Assembly: GCA_020853815.1 (NCBI GenBank)
Contig: JADYYE010000063.1
Location: forward strand, 1 to 52,468
From: Phycisphaerales bacterium
GTDB taxonomy: Bacteria; Planctomycetota; Phycisphaerae; Phycisphaerales; UBA1924
Length of the DNA stretch: 52,468 bases
Direction: 5' to 3'
Made by a program: the position numbers and the translations under genes. Every line of letters starts with the position of its first letter. Position 1 is the stretch's first letter. Of the stretch, positions 19,487 to 29,800 are shown piece after piece. The notes beneath the pieces are model-generated. The model saw only the letters and a program-made list of their open reading frames with translations. It had not been told where the DNA came from and did no database searches.

Positions 19487-20443
19487 TCAGAACTTGGCCT
19501 CGAGCCCGACCTTCTTGAGGTCCTCGCGGGCGATGTCGGCGGTCACCGGGATATACCCGTCCTTGACCACGCCCTCCTGGCCCGTCCGGCTGAACATCAT
19601 CTTGACGAACTCGGCGCGGAGCGGGTCGAGACCCTTGCTCTTGTCGTAGTTCACATAGACATAGAGATAACGCCCGAGCGGGTACGAGCCGTTGTACGCG
19701 TTCTCGACGTTCGCCTCGACGGGCTTGCCCTTCTGGGCAACCTTCAGGGCCTTCACGTCGGCGGTCTTGTAGCCGATGCCCGAATAACCCATGCCGAACT
19801 TGTCGGTGGCGACGCCCTGCACCACGGCGGACGAACCGGGTTGCTCCTTCACGCTCGCCTTGAAGTCCTTCTTGCCCAGCGCGTGCTCCTTGAAATAGCC
19901 GTAGGTGCCCGAGGCCGAGTTACGCCCGTACAGGCTGATGGGCTTGCCCTTGTAGGCGGCGTCGGCCACGCCGAGCTGGTCCCAGGTCATCTCCGGGCCG
20001 GTGACCGAAAAGACCTTCTGGAGCTGTTCGAAGCTGATCTCCGTGAGGGGGCAGTCCTTGTGGACATACACCGCCAGGCAGTCGATGCCGGTGCGCAGCG
20101 CGGTGGGCTTGTAGCCGAACTTGGCCTCGAACTTGTCCATCTCTTCCTTCTTCATCTCGCGGCTCATGGGGCCGAACTGCGACTGGCCCTCGATGAGCGC
20201 GGGCGGCGCGGTCGACGAGCCCTTGCCCTCGATCTCGATGTCCACGCCGGGATAGAGCTTCTTGAAGCCCTCGGCCCAGTGCGCCATCACGTTGTTCATG
20301 GTGTCCGAGCCGATGCTCTTGAGCTTGCCCGAGACGCCCTGGGCGGCGCTGTAATCGGGGAGTTTGGGATCGACCGTCGTCTGGGCCTGCGACGCCGCCA
20401 TCATCGACGCCGCCGCCACCACCGCCGCAAAAACCTTCCGCAT
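19487..20443 (-). CDS. pstS: Phosphate-binding periplasmic protein
   Basis: The 318-residue solute-binding protein that delivers phosphate to PstCA. An N-terminal signal peptide (residues 1-20, cleavage near ASQA-Q) is followed by phosphate-contact segments KSIGSDTMNN, IEGKGSSTA and RNSASGTYGYFKE, all in the expected order. The start at 20443 is fixed by a strong AAGGAG six bases upstream; an ATG five codons earlier has no such site. It is the first gene of pstSCAB, and a direct repeat resembling a Pho box lies about 110 bases upstream, so induction under phosphate starvation is likely. Confidence 0.96.
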   Translation of the reverse strand: MRKVFAAVVAAASMMAASQAQTTVDPKLPDYSAAQGVSGKLKSIGSDTMNNVMAHWAEGFKKLYPGVDIEIEGKGSSTAPPALIEGQSQFGPMSREMKKEEMDKFEAKFGYKPTALRTGIDCLAVYVHKDCPLTEISFEQLQKVFSVTGPEMTWDQLGVADAAYKGKPISLYGRNSASGTYGYFKEHALGKKDFKASVKEQPGSSAVVQGVATDKFGMGYSGIGYKTADVKALKVAQKGKPVEANVENAYNGSYPLGRYLYVYVNYDKSKGLDPLRAEFVKMMFSRTGQEGVVKDGYIPVTADIAREDLKKVGLEAKF

Positions 20444-20549
20444 ACCAATCTCCTTCATGGGGTTGGAAATCTGCATTCTGGAGCGGGAGATTCTTCACAC
20501 GCGGCCCGTAAATCCCAAGGATTCAGGACATGAAGATTGGGCACTCGCT

Positions 20550-20569
20550 GCGCTAAGGAAGCGCTAAGG
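20550..20569 (-). promoter_or_regulatory. Possible Pho box upstream of pstS
   Basis: Read on the minus strand there are two copies of CCTTAGCGC with an 11-base period, ending 107 bases before the pstS start. Pho boxes in several phyla are short direct repeats with this 11-base spacing, and cyanobacterial ones read CTTAACCT-like, close to CTTAGCGC. Only two units are evident. Assignment rests on spacing, resemblance and position. Confidence 0.5.
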
Positions 20570-20618
20570 CCGATCGCTCCATCACGCCGCCGATCTGGCC
20601 GTTCTCGCGATGGCCAAG

Positions 20619-20652
20619 AAAAAACCCCGAGCCTGTCGGCCCGGGGTTTTCG
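20619..20652 (-). terminator. Intrinsic terminator after the dockerin-tailed gene
   Basis: On the minus strand a stem of AAAACCCCG paired with CGGGGTTTT (plus three inner pairs and a four-base loop) runs straight into a run of T. It begins 26 bases after the stop codon of the gene ending at 20677 and separates that gene from the pst operon. This is the clearest intrinsic terminator in the window. Confidence 0.9.
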
Positions 20653-20676
20653 AGTGTCCATGAAGATTCCGAAAAA

Positions 20677-21891
20677 TCAGCAGCCCGCGTCAAAGTGCTC
20701 GGCGAACAGATCGTAGTCATCGCCGTTCACGAAGCCGTCGTTGTTGAAGTCCGCGCCCAGGTCGGCGACGTCGAACAGGCTGGCGAAACCGTCGTAGTCA
20801 TCGCCATTCACGAAACCGTCGTGGTTGAAGTCGGCCGGGCAGTTCGGGGCTGCGGGACTCCACATGATGGCGTGCGGGATCATGAACATGCCATCGGTCG
20901 TGTAGGCGATACCCACGACGTCGTAGGTGATCGGATCGATGCCCGTGACCTCCGTCTGGATGTACTGGGCGCCCAGCTGATCGGTGACGTACTGGTGCAG
21001 GTCCTCGGCCGTAGCCGCCGAGCCGGTCCAGACCACCGCGTGCCCGAATCCTCCGGTCAGCGGCACGTAGTTGCCGACCTGGACTCCGTTCCAGCAAGCG
21101 ACCGCCGAACTCGACGTGGCGAATGACGGATGGAGATCGATCACACTGGCGGCGGTTCCGCTCCACATACAGGCATGACCCATTCCCGCCGACGGCCAGA
21201 GCACGCCACCAACCTGGTTCGTCTCGTCACAGCCAGCCACCGCCGCCGATGTGGCGCCGGAGGGGGTGAGGTCCACATAGCTGGCCCCGGTGCCGTAGGT
21301 AATGAACGGGCGACCAAAGCCCATGAAGCCCTGGAACCCGTTGCCGACCTGATAGGTACTCGAGCAGCCGACCGCGGCCGCGGAAACCCAGCCGGGAGGC
21401 GTGAGATCGACCGCAGAACCCGCCGTGCCGTGGAACATCATCATGATGCCCATCATCATCGAGCCCATGCCGGAGCCGACCTGGGTGTTGGTGTCGCCGT
21501 GAACTCCCTGCATTCCTACTGAGGCGTTGGTGCCGGTCAGGTCGGTGAGCGACTCGTCAGACAGCTTGAACAGAAAGCCGCGTCCCATGCCCACGGTCGC
21601 GCTGATCACGACCTGATCGCCCGAGATCGCGTTGGCGGCGGCCGATGTCCAGCCCCGACCGGTCGAGATGTTGTAGTAGCCCGTCGGGCTGCCGGCCCAC
21701 AGGAGCGCCTCTCCCTGCATGCCGAAGTTGGCATAGCCGCACTGCACGCCGCCATAGGCGCCGAGCGCCTTGGACTGCCCAGCCCCGGACGGCTCGAGAA
21801 GTGTGACGTTCCAGTCGGCGGCCACCGCTTGACCGACCACACCCAAGACCATGCCAAGAACAGCGATCGAAACACGTTGAGTCCGCTTCAT
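20677..21891 (-). CDS. Secreted repeat protein with dockerin-like calcium loops
   Basis: A 404-residue exported protein. A signal peptide (about residues 1-25, ending VGQAVA) is followed by roughly seven repeats of about 45-50 residues with the recurring pattern of an aromatic-Gly turn, a DL(T/H)P strand, then an AAAVGC..QVG-like strand; examples are CMWSGTAASVIDLHP and ITYGTGASYVDLTP. This resembles HAF-type repeats and could fold as a seven-bladed beta-propeller. The C-terminus has two calcium loops, DFNHDGFVNGDDYD and DFNNDGFVNGDDYD, in the arrangement of a type I dockerin. The start at 21891 follows GGAGG six bases upstream. Its partner or substrate is unknown; it is a candidate cargo for the secretion system encoded nearby. 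Confidence 0.82.
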   Translation of the reverse strand: MKRTQRVSIAVLGMVLGVVGQAVAADWNVTLLEPSGAGQSKALGAYGGVQCGYANFGMQGEALLWAGSPTGYYNISTGRGWTSAAANAISGDQVVISATVGMGRGFLFKLSDESLTDLTGTNASVGMQGVHGDTNTQVGSGMGSMMMGIMMMFHGTAGSAVDLTPPGWVSAAAVGCSSTYQVGNGFQGFMGFGRPFITYGTGASYVDLTPSGATSAAVAGCDETNQVGGVLWPSAGMGHACMWSGTAASVIDLHPSFATSSSAVACWNGVQVGNYVPLTGGFGHAVVWTGSAATAEDLHQYVTDQLGAQYIQTEVTGIDPITYDVVGIAYTTDGMFMIPHAIMWSPAAPNCPADFNHDGFVNGDDYDGFASLFDVADLGADFNNDGFVNGDDYDLFAEHFDAGC

Positions 21892-21998
21892 TTCCAACCT
21901 CCACTTCGGGGGAACATCACTTCCGCCGGGGTGAGACGCGACGATTGCCTTTCTCCTCCCGAGCCGCAGATTCCATCTCGCTCAGTATGGTCCGCAAT

Positions 21999-22034
21999 GG
22001 TTCATTTGTCAATAATGTTTTTCACGAATGAACC
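21999..22034. promoter_or_regulatory. Palindrome in divergent A+T-rich promoter region
   Basis: Perfect 8-base arms GGTTCATT and AATGAACC flank a 20-base A+T-rich spacer, between the divergent genes starting at 21891 and about 22078. The stretch stands out against the G+C-rich surroundings. It looks like an operator for a dimeric regulator spanning the promoter(s) of one or both genes. Which gene it controls is not known. Confidence 0.5.
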
Positions 22035-22077
22035 GCCAATTGCCGGACCCCTCCAAATGCGATACGTTCTGGTTGAA

Positions 22078-23274
22078 ATGAAGTCGCGGTCCAAAACGTC
22101 CGATAACCAGAAAGAACTGGCTGGCGATCGCGTCATGGGCGATGCCAAGGCCGTTTTGGGAGAGTTGCGAGACGCAACCCGCGCGTTGGTCGAGGGAGCC
22201 CCCATGCGCGTCGGCCGAGCCGCCGATCTGCACCGGGCCTTGGATGTGGATGCCCCCTTGGGCTGGCAGATCTACCGGATCGCCATCGCGGCCGACCCGC
22301 TTTCGACCCTGCCGTTCGTGCCGAGGGCCGGCTCGATGCAGCGGGTTCTGCGCCAGGCTCGCGAGCGGGGCTGGAGCGAAGGCACCGTGGGAAAGGTGGC
22401 CTCGGCCTACGAGCACTTCAACGACTTCGTCGAGCGAACCTCGGGCTCCCGCGGCAACTTTGACGCTCTCATCGCGAGCTTTGAGAACGGGGCCTCGGGC
22501 CAGATCCGCATGAGCTATCGCGCCGCGGCCTTTCGCGCCAACGCACGCGTGTGGGGCCTCCGCGCCCGCACCGACTATCGCTGCGTCATCTTCCAGGAGG
22601 GCTCCAAGCCCGGTTCGGAGACCCTGTCCCTTGTTCACGGAAGGGTCGATGTTCAGAGCTCTCGCCCAAACGCCGTGCTCGCCCTGCGACGCGGCGTGAT
22701 CTACGACATGGGCGGCGCGCCCGTGGGCAGCCTGGGAACAACCGACGTGCTCGAGGAGTTCTGCTCGAAGCCTTGCCCTCGCCTTGAAAGGCTCAAGGGC
22801 ACCGATGGAGAGTCTGAGGTACTTCGCCTCGATCTGCTGGAGACCGGCACGCTCGCGACCTTTTTCGGCCATCAGCTTTTCCCAAACTGGGGCGCCGGCG
22901 AACCGCAGACCTGCTGGGGCGTCAAGGCCCTCTCGACCGTGCCCGCGGAAGTGCTGCTGATCGATTTCCTTGTCCCGCGAGCATGGATCGACCCGCGAAC
23001 GGCACGAGTTTCGGTGCACGGAAACCTCGCCGACATGCACAGCGTCTACGTCGACTCCGAGACGTTTGCGATCCCCGCCAAGGAGCAGGTCAAGGCCTTG
23101 GGCTCCGACCTTCAGGCGATGCACACGCCCGATGTCCCCCGTTGCCCCGAGTTGGTGGGAAAGATGCTGGCGTCGCTCGATGCCGCGCCCGGAGATTTCG
23201 AGATACTGCGATGCCGCGTTCGTTATCCCATCTTGCACTCGCTGACGTGGCCCATCGTCAGCGCGCCGCAGTGA
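22078..23274 (+). CDS. Hypothetical protein, unrecognised family
   Basis: About 398 residues with no signal peptide or membrane helix. The first 150 residues look helical; GRAADLHRALDVDAPLGWQIYR resembles a small helix-turn-helix region but is not diagnostic. The rest is mixed alpha/beta with strands such as DYRCVIFQEG and GVIYDMGGAPVGSLG and two Cys in EEFCSKPCPRLER. I do not recognise the family. The start is uncertain: ATG codons at 22057, 22078 and 22135 are all in frame and none has a good ribosome-binding site. It is divergent from the dockerin-tailed gene across a palindrome, so it could be a regulator of that gene, but nothing proves this. Confidence 0.65.
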   Translation: MKSRSKTSDNQKELAGDRVMGDAKAVLGELRDATRALVEGAPMRVGRAADLHRALDVDAPLGWQIYRIAIAADPLSTLPFVPRAGSMQRVLRQARERGWSEGTVGKVASAYEHFNDFVERTSGSRGNFDALIASFENGASGQIRMSYRAAAFRANARVWGLRARTDYRCVIFQEGSKPGSETLSLVHGRVDVQSSRPNAVLALRRGVIYDMGGAPVGSLGTTDVLEEFCSKPCPRLERLKGTDGESEVLRLDLLETGTLATFFGHQLFPNWGAGEPQTCWGVKALSTVPAEVLLIDFLVPRAWIDPRTARVSVHGNLADMHSVYVDSETFAIPAKEQVKALGSDLQAMHTPDVPRCPELVGKMLASLDAAPGDFEILRCRVRYPILHSLTWPIVSAPQ

Positions 23275-23319
23275 TAACGATTGCAGTGCCGTCGGGCATC
23301 CCCGCCGAGATTCCCACGA

Positions 23320-23850
23320 CTACTGCGTGAGCTTCCCCAGGCGAAGCGTGCTCCCGCCGCGCATCTTGACCAGCGATCCCTTGACGGGCGTGAACTCGGC
23401 GGTGAGGTCGGCGTGCTGGGCCTCGACGCGGTCCCCGCCGTTCTCCAGCAGGCTGAGGCTGAAGACGTAGCCCGGCCCGGCGGGCATCCGGCGGCGCGCC
23501 GCCGCCACCTTGTCGGGCGGGATCTCCCACTCGCGCAGCAGTTTGCCTTCCTTCGCCCCGCTCAGCTTGAATGTGAACGACCCGGGCACGTCGAGCGGGA
23601 TCGGATAGCGATCATCGAACACGAAGATCGTCAGGTCGATGATGTCGGGGTAGCCGTTGAGATCGGTGTCCTGCGGGAGAGCGGCCGAGATCGTCATGCG
23701 CGAGGGCACAACCTCCGTCGGCTGCTGGGGCAGGGGCTTGCTCCCGGTGGTTGTGCCAGCGCACGCCGACAACACCACACATACGCACGCCCCCGCACAC
23801 GCGGCGATCGACGCCCGTTGCGCTCCGCGACGCTTCGTCGTTTCACTCAT
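23320..23850 (-). CDS. Lipoprotein coupled to the giant secretin gene
   Basis: A 176-residue lipoprotein with signal peptide and lipobox VVLSAC (Cys near residue 30). The mature part is mostly beta: it has an EF-hand-like calcium loop DTDLNGYPDIID, then FTFKLSGAKEG, LLREWEIPPDK and GPGYVFSLSLLENGG, suggesting a transthyretin-like sandwich. Its ATG overlaps the gspD stop by four bases (ATGA), so it is made with the secretin. Secretins often need a small lipoprotein (pilotin) for outer-membrane targeting; position and type make this a good candidate, although it does not resemble GspS, AspS or PilF in sequence as far as I can see. It ends the operon and converges on the unknown gene ending at 23274. 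Confidence 0.8.
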   Translation of the reverse strand: MSETTKRRGAQRASIAACAGACVCVVLSACAGTTTGSKPLPQQPTEVVPSRMTISAALPQDTDLNGYPDIIDLTIFVFDDRYPIPLDVPGSFTFKLSGAKEGKLLREWEIPPDKVAAARRRMPAGPGYVFSLSLLENGGDRVEAQHADLTAEFTPVKGSLVKMRGGSTLRLGKLTQ

Positions 23851-26800
23851 CGCGGCGACTCCTGGGCCTGCTGGGCGGGGCGTGCGTACGGCACGCGCAC
23901 CACGCCCTTCTCCTTGGACGCCTCGGGCGGGAGCACGGGCTCCTGCAATTCCTCGGCCTGCTTCTTCACCTCGTTGAGATACTCCTTGACGCGCGTCGGG
24001 TCCTGCAGGCGGTTGATCATCTTGTCGTTCATCCGCTCGATCCGACCTTCCCAGTCCGCGTCCTGCCCGGGGATCACGCGCGGCGTGAGGATCACCATCA
24101 GCTCGGTCTTGGTGTTGTTCTTGTCGTTGCTGCGGAAGAGATTGCCCACCAGCGGGATGTCGCCCAGGCCCGGCACCTTGGTGTCCCGCGCCATGTCGTT
24201 AGTCTGCAGAAGCCCGCCGATCACGATGCTCTGCCCGTCCTTCACCGTCACGATCGTGTCGAGCGTCCGCTTGTCGATGATCGGCGCGACGAAGTCCTCA
24301 CTGATCTGCGTCGTCTTGCCCGACACCTGCGAGATCTCCGGCTTGATCTCCATCCGCACGAATCCGTCCGCGCTGATCGTCGGCGTCACGTCCACGATGA
24401 CGCCCACGTCCTGACGCTTCACGTCCGAACGCGTGTTGCCCTGCGGCGTGCGCTCCACGCCCTGCACGATCGCCACGTTCTCGCCGACCTGGATCGACGC
24501 GTTCTGGTTGTTGCTCACGAGCAACTGCGGGTTGCTCAGGATCTCCAGCTTGCCCTGCACCTGCAGCGAGCGGATCAGAAGGCTGAAGTCCGCGCTCGAC
24601 ACCGACAGGTTGGGGACGCCGATCGCCGTCCCCACGCCCGCGCCCGCGCCCAGCAGCGAGGTCGCGTAATTGTCGCCGCCGAACGGCCCGATCTTCAGGT
24701 CCGCGCCCCAGTTGTTCTCGCTGTCGATCGTCACCTCGGCGAGCAGCACCTGGATCATCACCTGCGGCGGGGCGGCGTCGAGCTCGCGCACGATCGAGAG
24801 CACCGTTTCCGTGAACCGCGGCGCGCTCGAGATCACCAGCTTGTTGCTCTTCTCGTCGCCGATGATCGTCACTTCCTCTTCGAGCTGCTTGATCACCGAG
24901 CCGGCCAGCTGTGGCCCGAGCGTCGACTTTTCGAGCGTCGACTCGCCCGCGAAGTACTTCTGCAGCGTCGACTCGATGTCCTTGGCCTTGGCGTTGCGCA
25001 GGTGGAAGACCGTGCGCTCACGCTCGTTGGCGACGATGCTGTCGAGGCGATTCACGACCTTCCGCACCAGCTCCATGTACTGCTCGGTGCCGCTCACGAT
25101 GATCGTGTTGGTGCGCGCGTCGATCGCGATCGAGAGCTGCTGTCGCTCGTCGGGCACCGTGGTCACGCTGGTCCCCGTCAGCGCTCCGCCCGCCTGCTCC
25201 TCGGCGTTGGGCTGGTCCGCGTCGGTCGCGCGGCGAGCCGGCACCAGCACGTACGCGTTCCCCTGCTGACGCAGGTTGAATGTGTCGCGCAGGAGATCGG
25301 CCATCTGGCGCGCGTCGGCGTTCTTGAGCTGGAACTCCTCGATCTTCCGCAGGCCCGCGGACGTCGTGTCCAGGTCCGTGATGATCTCCTTCACCAGCGC
25401 CACCACCGACGACGGCGCCGCGATCACCACCGAGTTCGAACGCATTTCCGGCGTCAGCGTCACCTGGTCCTTGATGATGCCGTCGATCTCCGCCTCGGTC
25501 GGCAGGCGCCCCTCGACGCCCGTCGCCTGCGCGATCTGCTCGCGGAAAAAGCGGACCTTGGTCGCCTGGCGGGCGCCGATGCCGCTGGCGCTCCCAAGCG
25601 GCCGCCCGGCGAGCACGTTCTCCAGCAGATTCACGACCTCGAGCGCGTTGGCGCTCTTGAGCTCGATGCGTTCGATATCCCGCGTCACCTGCACCTTGGC
25701 GGTGTCGAACTGCGCGATCAGACCGCGGATCGCCTTGAGGTCGTCCTCCGTGCCGCCGACCAGCAGCGAGTTGAGGCGATCGTTGGCGACGACCGTGACG
25801 GAGCCCTCGCCGCGCTTGGCGTTCTCCTTGTCAAGGTAGAGCTGCTTGAGCGACGCGAGCATCTCCGCCGCCGGGATGCGGACGAGCTGGATGATCGAAG
25901 ATCGCGCCTGCTCGTCGAGCAGCTTGGCGTCCTTCTGGATCGCCGAGAGCAATTCCCGCACGACCTGCACGTTCTCATCGCTCGCGGCCACGATCAACAG
26001 GTTGTTGGTCGGCTCGGCCTCGATCGAGAACGTGTCGGTCGGATTGCGCACGGAGCCGGCGCGGACCGCGGCCTCGATCCGTTCGCGCATCAGCCGCTCC
26101 AGGCGCGGCGCCAGGAGCTTTACGTCCGTGCCGTTCACCGCGATGACCTGCACGCCGACGCTCGGCGAGGACTCCTGCGAGTCGAGCGTCTTAAGCAAGC
26201 TTTCCAGGATCGCCAGGCTGCGCTGGCTGGTCGAGACCAGAAGCGTGTTGGTCCGCGAATCCGCGGAGATGATGAGCCTGTCCTCCGGGCGCGGCGCGCC
26301 GGTCTCGGCGGCCTCGCGCTGGCGGAAGATCCCCTGCACCAGGTTCGAGACGCGCTCCGCGGCGGCGTATTTCAGCGGGAAGACGCGCACCGCGTTGCTC
26401 GCCGCCGCCTGCTCGAGGTCGAACATCGTCACCAGCTCGCGCACCACCGCCGTGTTCGAGGGCGTGCCGATCACGATCAGCGAGTTCGAGTATTCCTCGG
26501 GCGAGATCACCAGCCCCGAGAGCGGGGCGAAGAGATCGGCCTCGACCGTCGGCGGCTTGCCGTCGGCGCCCTTGCCCGACAGCGCCATGCGCAGACGCCC
26601 GAACTGACGCTGAATACCCATCGCCTCGGGCGTGGCGGCGAAGCCCTGCACCAGAACCTCCCGCAGCTTGCGCGAGAGCGCCACCGAATCCGCGTGCTTC
26701 AGCTGGATGATCGAAGGCTCAACCCACTTGCTCGCCTCATCGCTGTCAAGGTCCTTGACCAGCACCTCGACCAACGCCATCGCCTCCTCGCGCCCCGCGG

Positions 26801-29800
26801 CGATGAGCAGGTTCGTCCGCTCGTCAACCGTCACCGCGATGTCGCCCGCGAGCGCCTGGCCCGTCGCGGTTGTGGGAAGCCCCTGGCGCTGCGTGCCGGG
26901 CAGGCGTCGGATCGCCTCGCCCTGCTTGAACAATTCGTCGACCACGCCCTTGATCCGCGTCGCGGACGCGTTCGAGAGCGGGAACATGCGGATGACGATC
27001 GCCTCTCCCATCGGGAGCGTGTCGAGCGTCTTCACCACGTCCTGCAGCGCCGCAACGTTGCCGGGCGTGGACGCGATGACGACGGAATTGGTCGTCGCGT
27101 CCGGGATCAGCCGGATCGGCTTGGCAAGATCGACCTTGGTCTCGCCGCTCTGCAGTGTGTTGTTCGAGATCGCCAGCCGCCGCACGTGCTCGGCCAGCGC
27201 CTTGGCCGGCCCGGTGTCCGACTGCTGCTCGCTCGGATTCAGCATCTGGCGCAGCGTCGCGACGACCGCCGCCGCCGTGTTGCGCTTCAGCGCGATCACG
27301 ACGGCCTTCTGCTCCGACTCGCTGGGCTCGGCGTCCAGCGCCTTCACAAGCTGCGAAACCGCCTCGCCGTCGCCGGGATTCGCCAGCACCGCGATCGCGC
27401 GACGCGTCGTCATCGGGACGAGCGTCACCGGATCACCCACCACGCCCGGTCGGTCAGCCGCCTGCGGCTTGGTCACGCCCATGCCGTCCAGCAGCTTCAC
27501 CATGTCCGCCGGAGAATTGTTCGTCACATCCACGATGAACACGCTCTGCCCAAGGCGCGTCGGCTGCCCGTTCGAGTTGTCGCCCGTCGCCAGGTTGGCG
27601 ATGTCAAGCTCGGCGATCACCTTCTCAAGCTCGGCCTTGAGACGCGGGCTGCACATCACGACCAGCGAATTGCTCCCGCGCTCGTCCTCGATCGCCAGCG
27701 CCTCGCCCATCGACTGGGCCAGGGGCTGGAACGTCGCGATCAGCGTCGTGCGCAAGCGGGCCGCGGGCACATGCTTCAGCTTGATCACGCCCGGCACCGC
27801 CCGCCCGATCTCGCCCTGCTGTTGCAGCGTGTCCGCCAGCGTCTTGATCTGGGCGAACTCGGGCTCGTCCGCGCGAACGATGATCGCGCTCGACGCGTCA
27901 TCGCCGATGATCACGATCGAGCGCGGCCCGCGCCGCGCCATGTTTCCCATGCCGCTCATCGCGAACAGCTCACGCATCGTCGACGCGATCGCGCTGGGCT
28001 TGCCCGTGCCGATCACCGGGATCACCCGCGCCGGCGGCAGGTCGGCAAACCCCGGCACATCCAATTGCTTCACAATCGACTCGATCCGGTCAAGATCGCG
28101 CCGCCCCGCGAAGACGATCAGCGAATTGGTCTGCGGCTCGGCCGATACCGTCGGACGACCCTGCGTGTCGACCAGCACCGTCGGCGAGAAATATCGATCT
28201 TCGTTCCGCCCGTCCTGGCCCGATCGGTCGCGCTGACGCGTGATCTGGTCCCGGCGCGCCTGGTCCTCCAGCGGCGCACGGAATCCCTCATTCAATGCGC
28301 GTGCCACTCCGGCGGCGTCCGCGTGCTTGAGCGCGATCACCGAGAGCTGCTGCGTCGCGTCGTATTCCTTCGAGTCCAGCTTTGTGAGCAGCGAGCGGAT
28401 GCCCGACCACTCCTTGTCCTCGGCGCTGATCACCAGCGAGTTCGACGACGGATCGGGAACGATCGTGACGGCCCGGGCCGCGGGCGACGCCGCCTCCGGC
28501 GCGTACCGCCCGTAGAACACCTCCAGCGCCTTGGCGGTCTGCTCCGCGTTGGCGAACTCGAGCTTCACGAACTCGGTCTTCCGCGTTGCCGCCGTGGGAA
28601 CATCGAGCTGCTTGACCATCTGCTCGATTTCCTCGATCTGGTCGGCGGGCGCGGAGATCGCAAGGGTGTTGTCCTGGCGCGAGTAGTCCACGCTCGTCTG
28701 CGGACGCCCGTCGGTGTCGCGCGGGCGCAGGCGGAGCATCTGCGTCACCGTGAAGTACACGTCGTCCGCCATCGCGTTGTCGAGCTTGATCCGCTTGAAC
28801 GCCAGCAAGCTCTTCACCGGCACCTGGTCGATCGTCTGGATCTGGTCCATCGCCAGCTTGATCGCCTCGTTCGAGCCCGTCAGCAACAGCGAATTGCTCC
28901 GCGCCACCGGCGTCACGGTCACCTTGACGTTCGGCGGCAGGGCCGACTTCAGCGCCGTCGCCACGTCCGCCGCCTTCGCGGATTCGAGCGGAACCGTCAC
29001 GATCTTCGAGTTCTCGACCGTCGGCGGCGCGTCGAGCTGCTTCACCAGCGCGTCGACTTGGTCGAACACCGCGCTCGGAGCCGACACGATCAGCGTGCGG
29101 CTGCTGGGCTGCGGCGTGACCACCACCTGCTCCTCGCCCCGCCCGAGACGGTTGAACATCGCGCGCAACGTTCCCGCAGCCTCGGCGGCGTCGGCGTTCT
29201 GCATGTAGTACATCTCGAACCGCCGGTCCTGGCCCAGCGCTGGCTGATCGATCTGCGCGACCAGATCCTTCACCGACGCCGCGTTCACCGGGTCCGCCGA
29301 CACGATCAGAACGTTCCCATCGACCGAGCCGATCACCGACACGCCCGATTGCTGCAACCCTTGCGCACGGGCTCGCTCATTGAAGAACCGATTGAGGCTC
29401 TCGGCCGCACGGTCCGCCCGCGCGTGCTGCAGCGTGATCGACTGGATCTCCTGCCCGCCGCCGGCGCCCGCGTTGTCCAGTTCCGCGATGTACTTGGCCG
29501 CCAGCTCAACCCGCTCGGCCTTGCCGACCAGGATCAGCGCGCGGCGCTGCGCGTCGGTCTGCACGGCCACCGCGTCGGGGTCCTGCCCGCGCCACGAGCG
29601 CCAGCCCGGCGTCACCATCGCGCGCTCGATCGCCTGCGACACCGCGCGCGGGTCCGCACGCTCGAGCATCACGGCCTTCACCGTCATCGCCACCCGCTCC
29701 GAACCCGGCTGGTCCAGCGACCCGATGATCTTCTCCACCGTGTCCAGCTGGTCCGTCGTGCCCACCACTACGATCGCGTTGGTCCGCTCGTTGGGCTCGA

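Noticed and set aside
20677-21891. PEP-CTERM sorting signal on the secreted repeat protein
   Set aside because: The C-terminus is a pair of calcium loops ending DAGC; no PEP motif, hydrophobic helix or basic tail.
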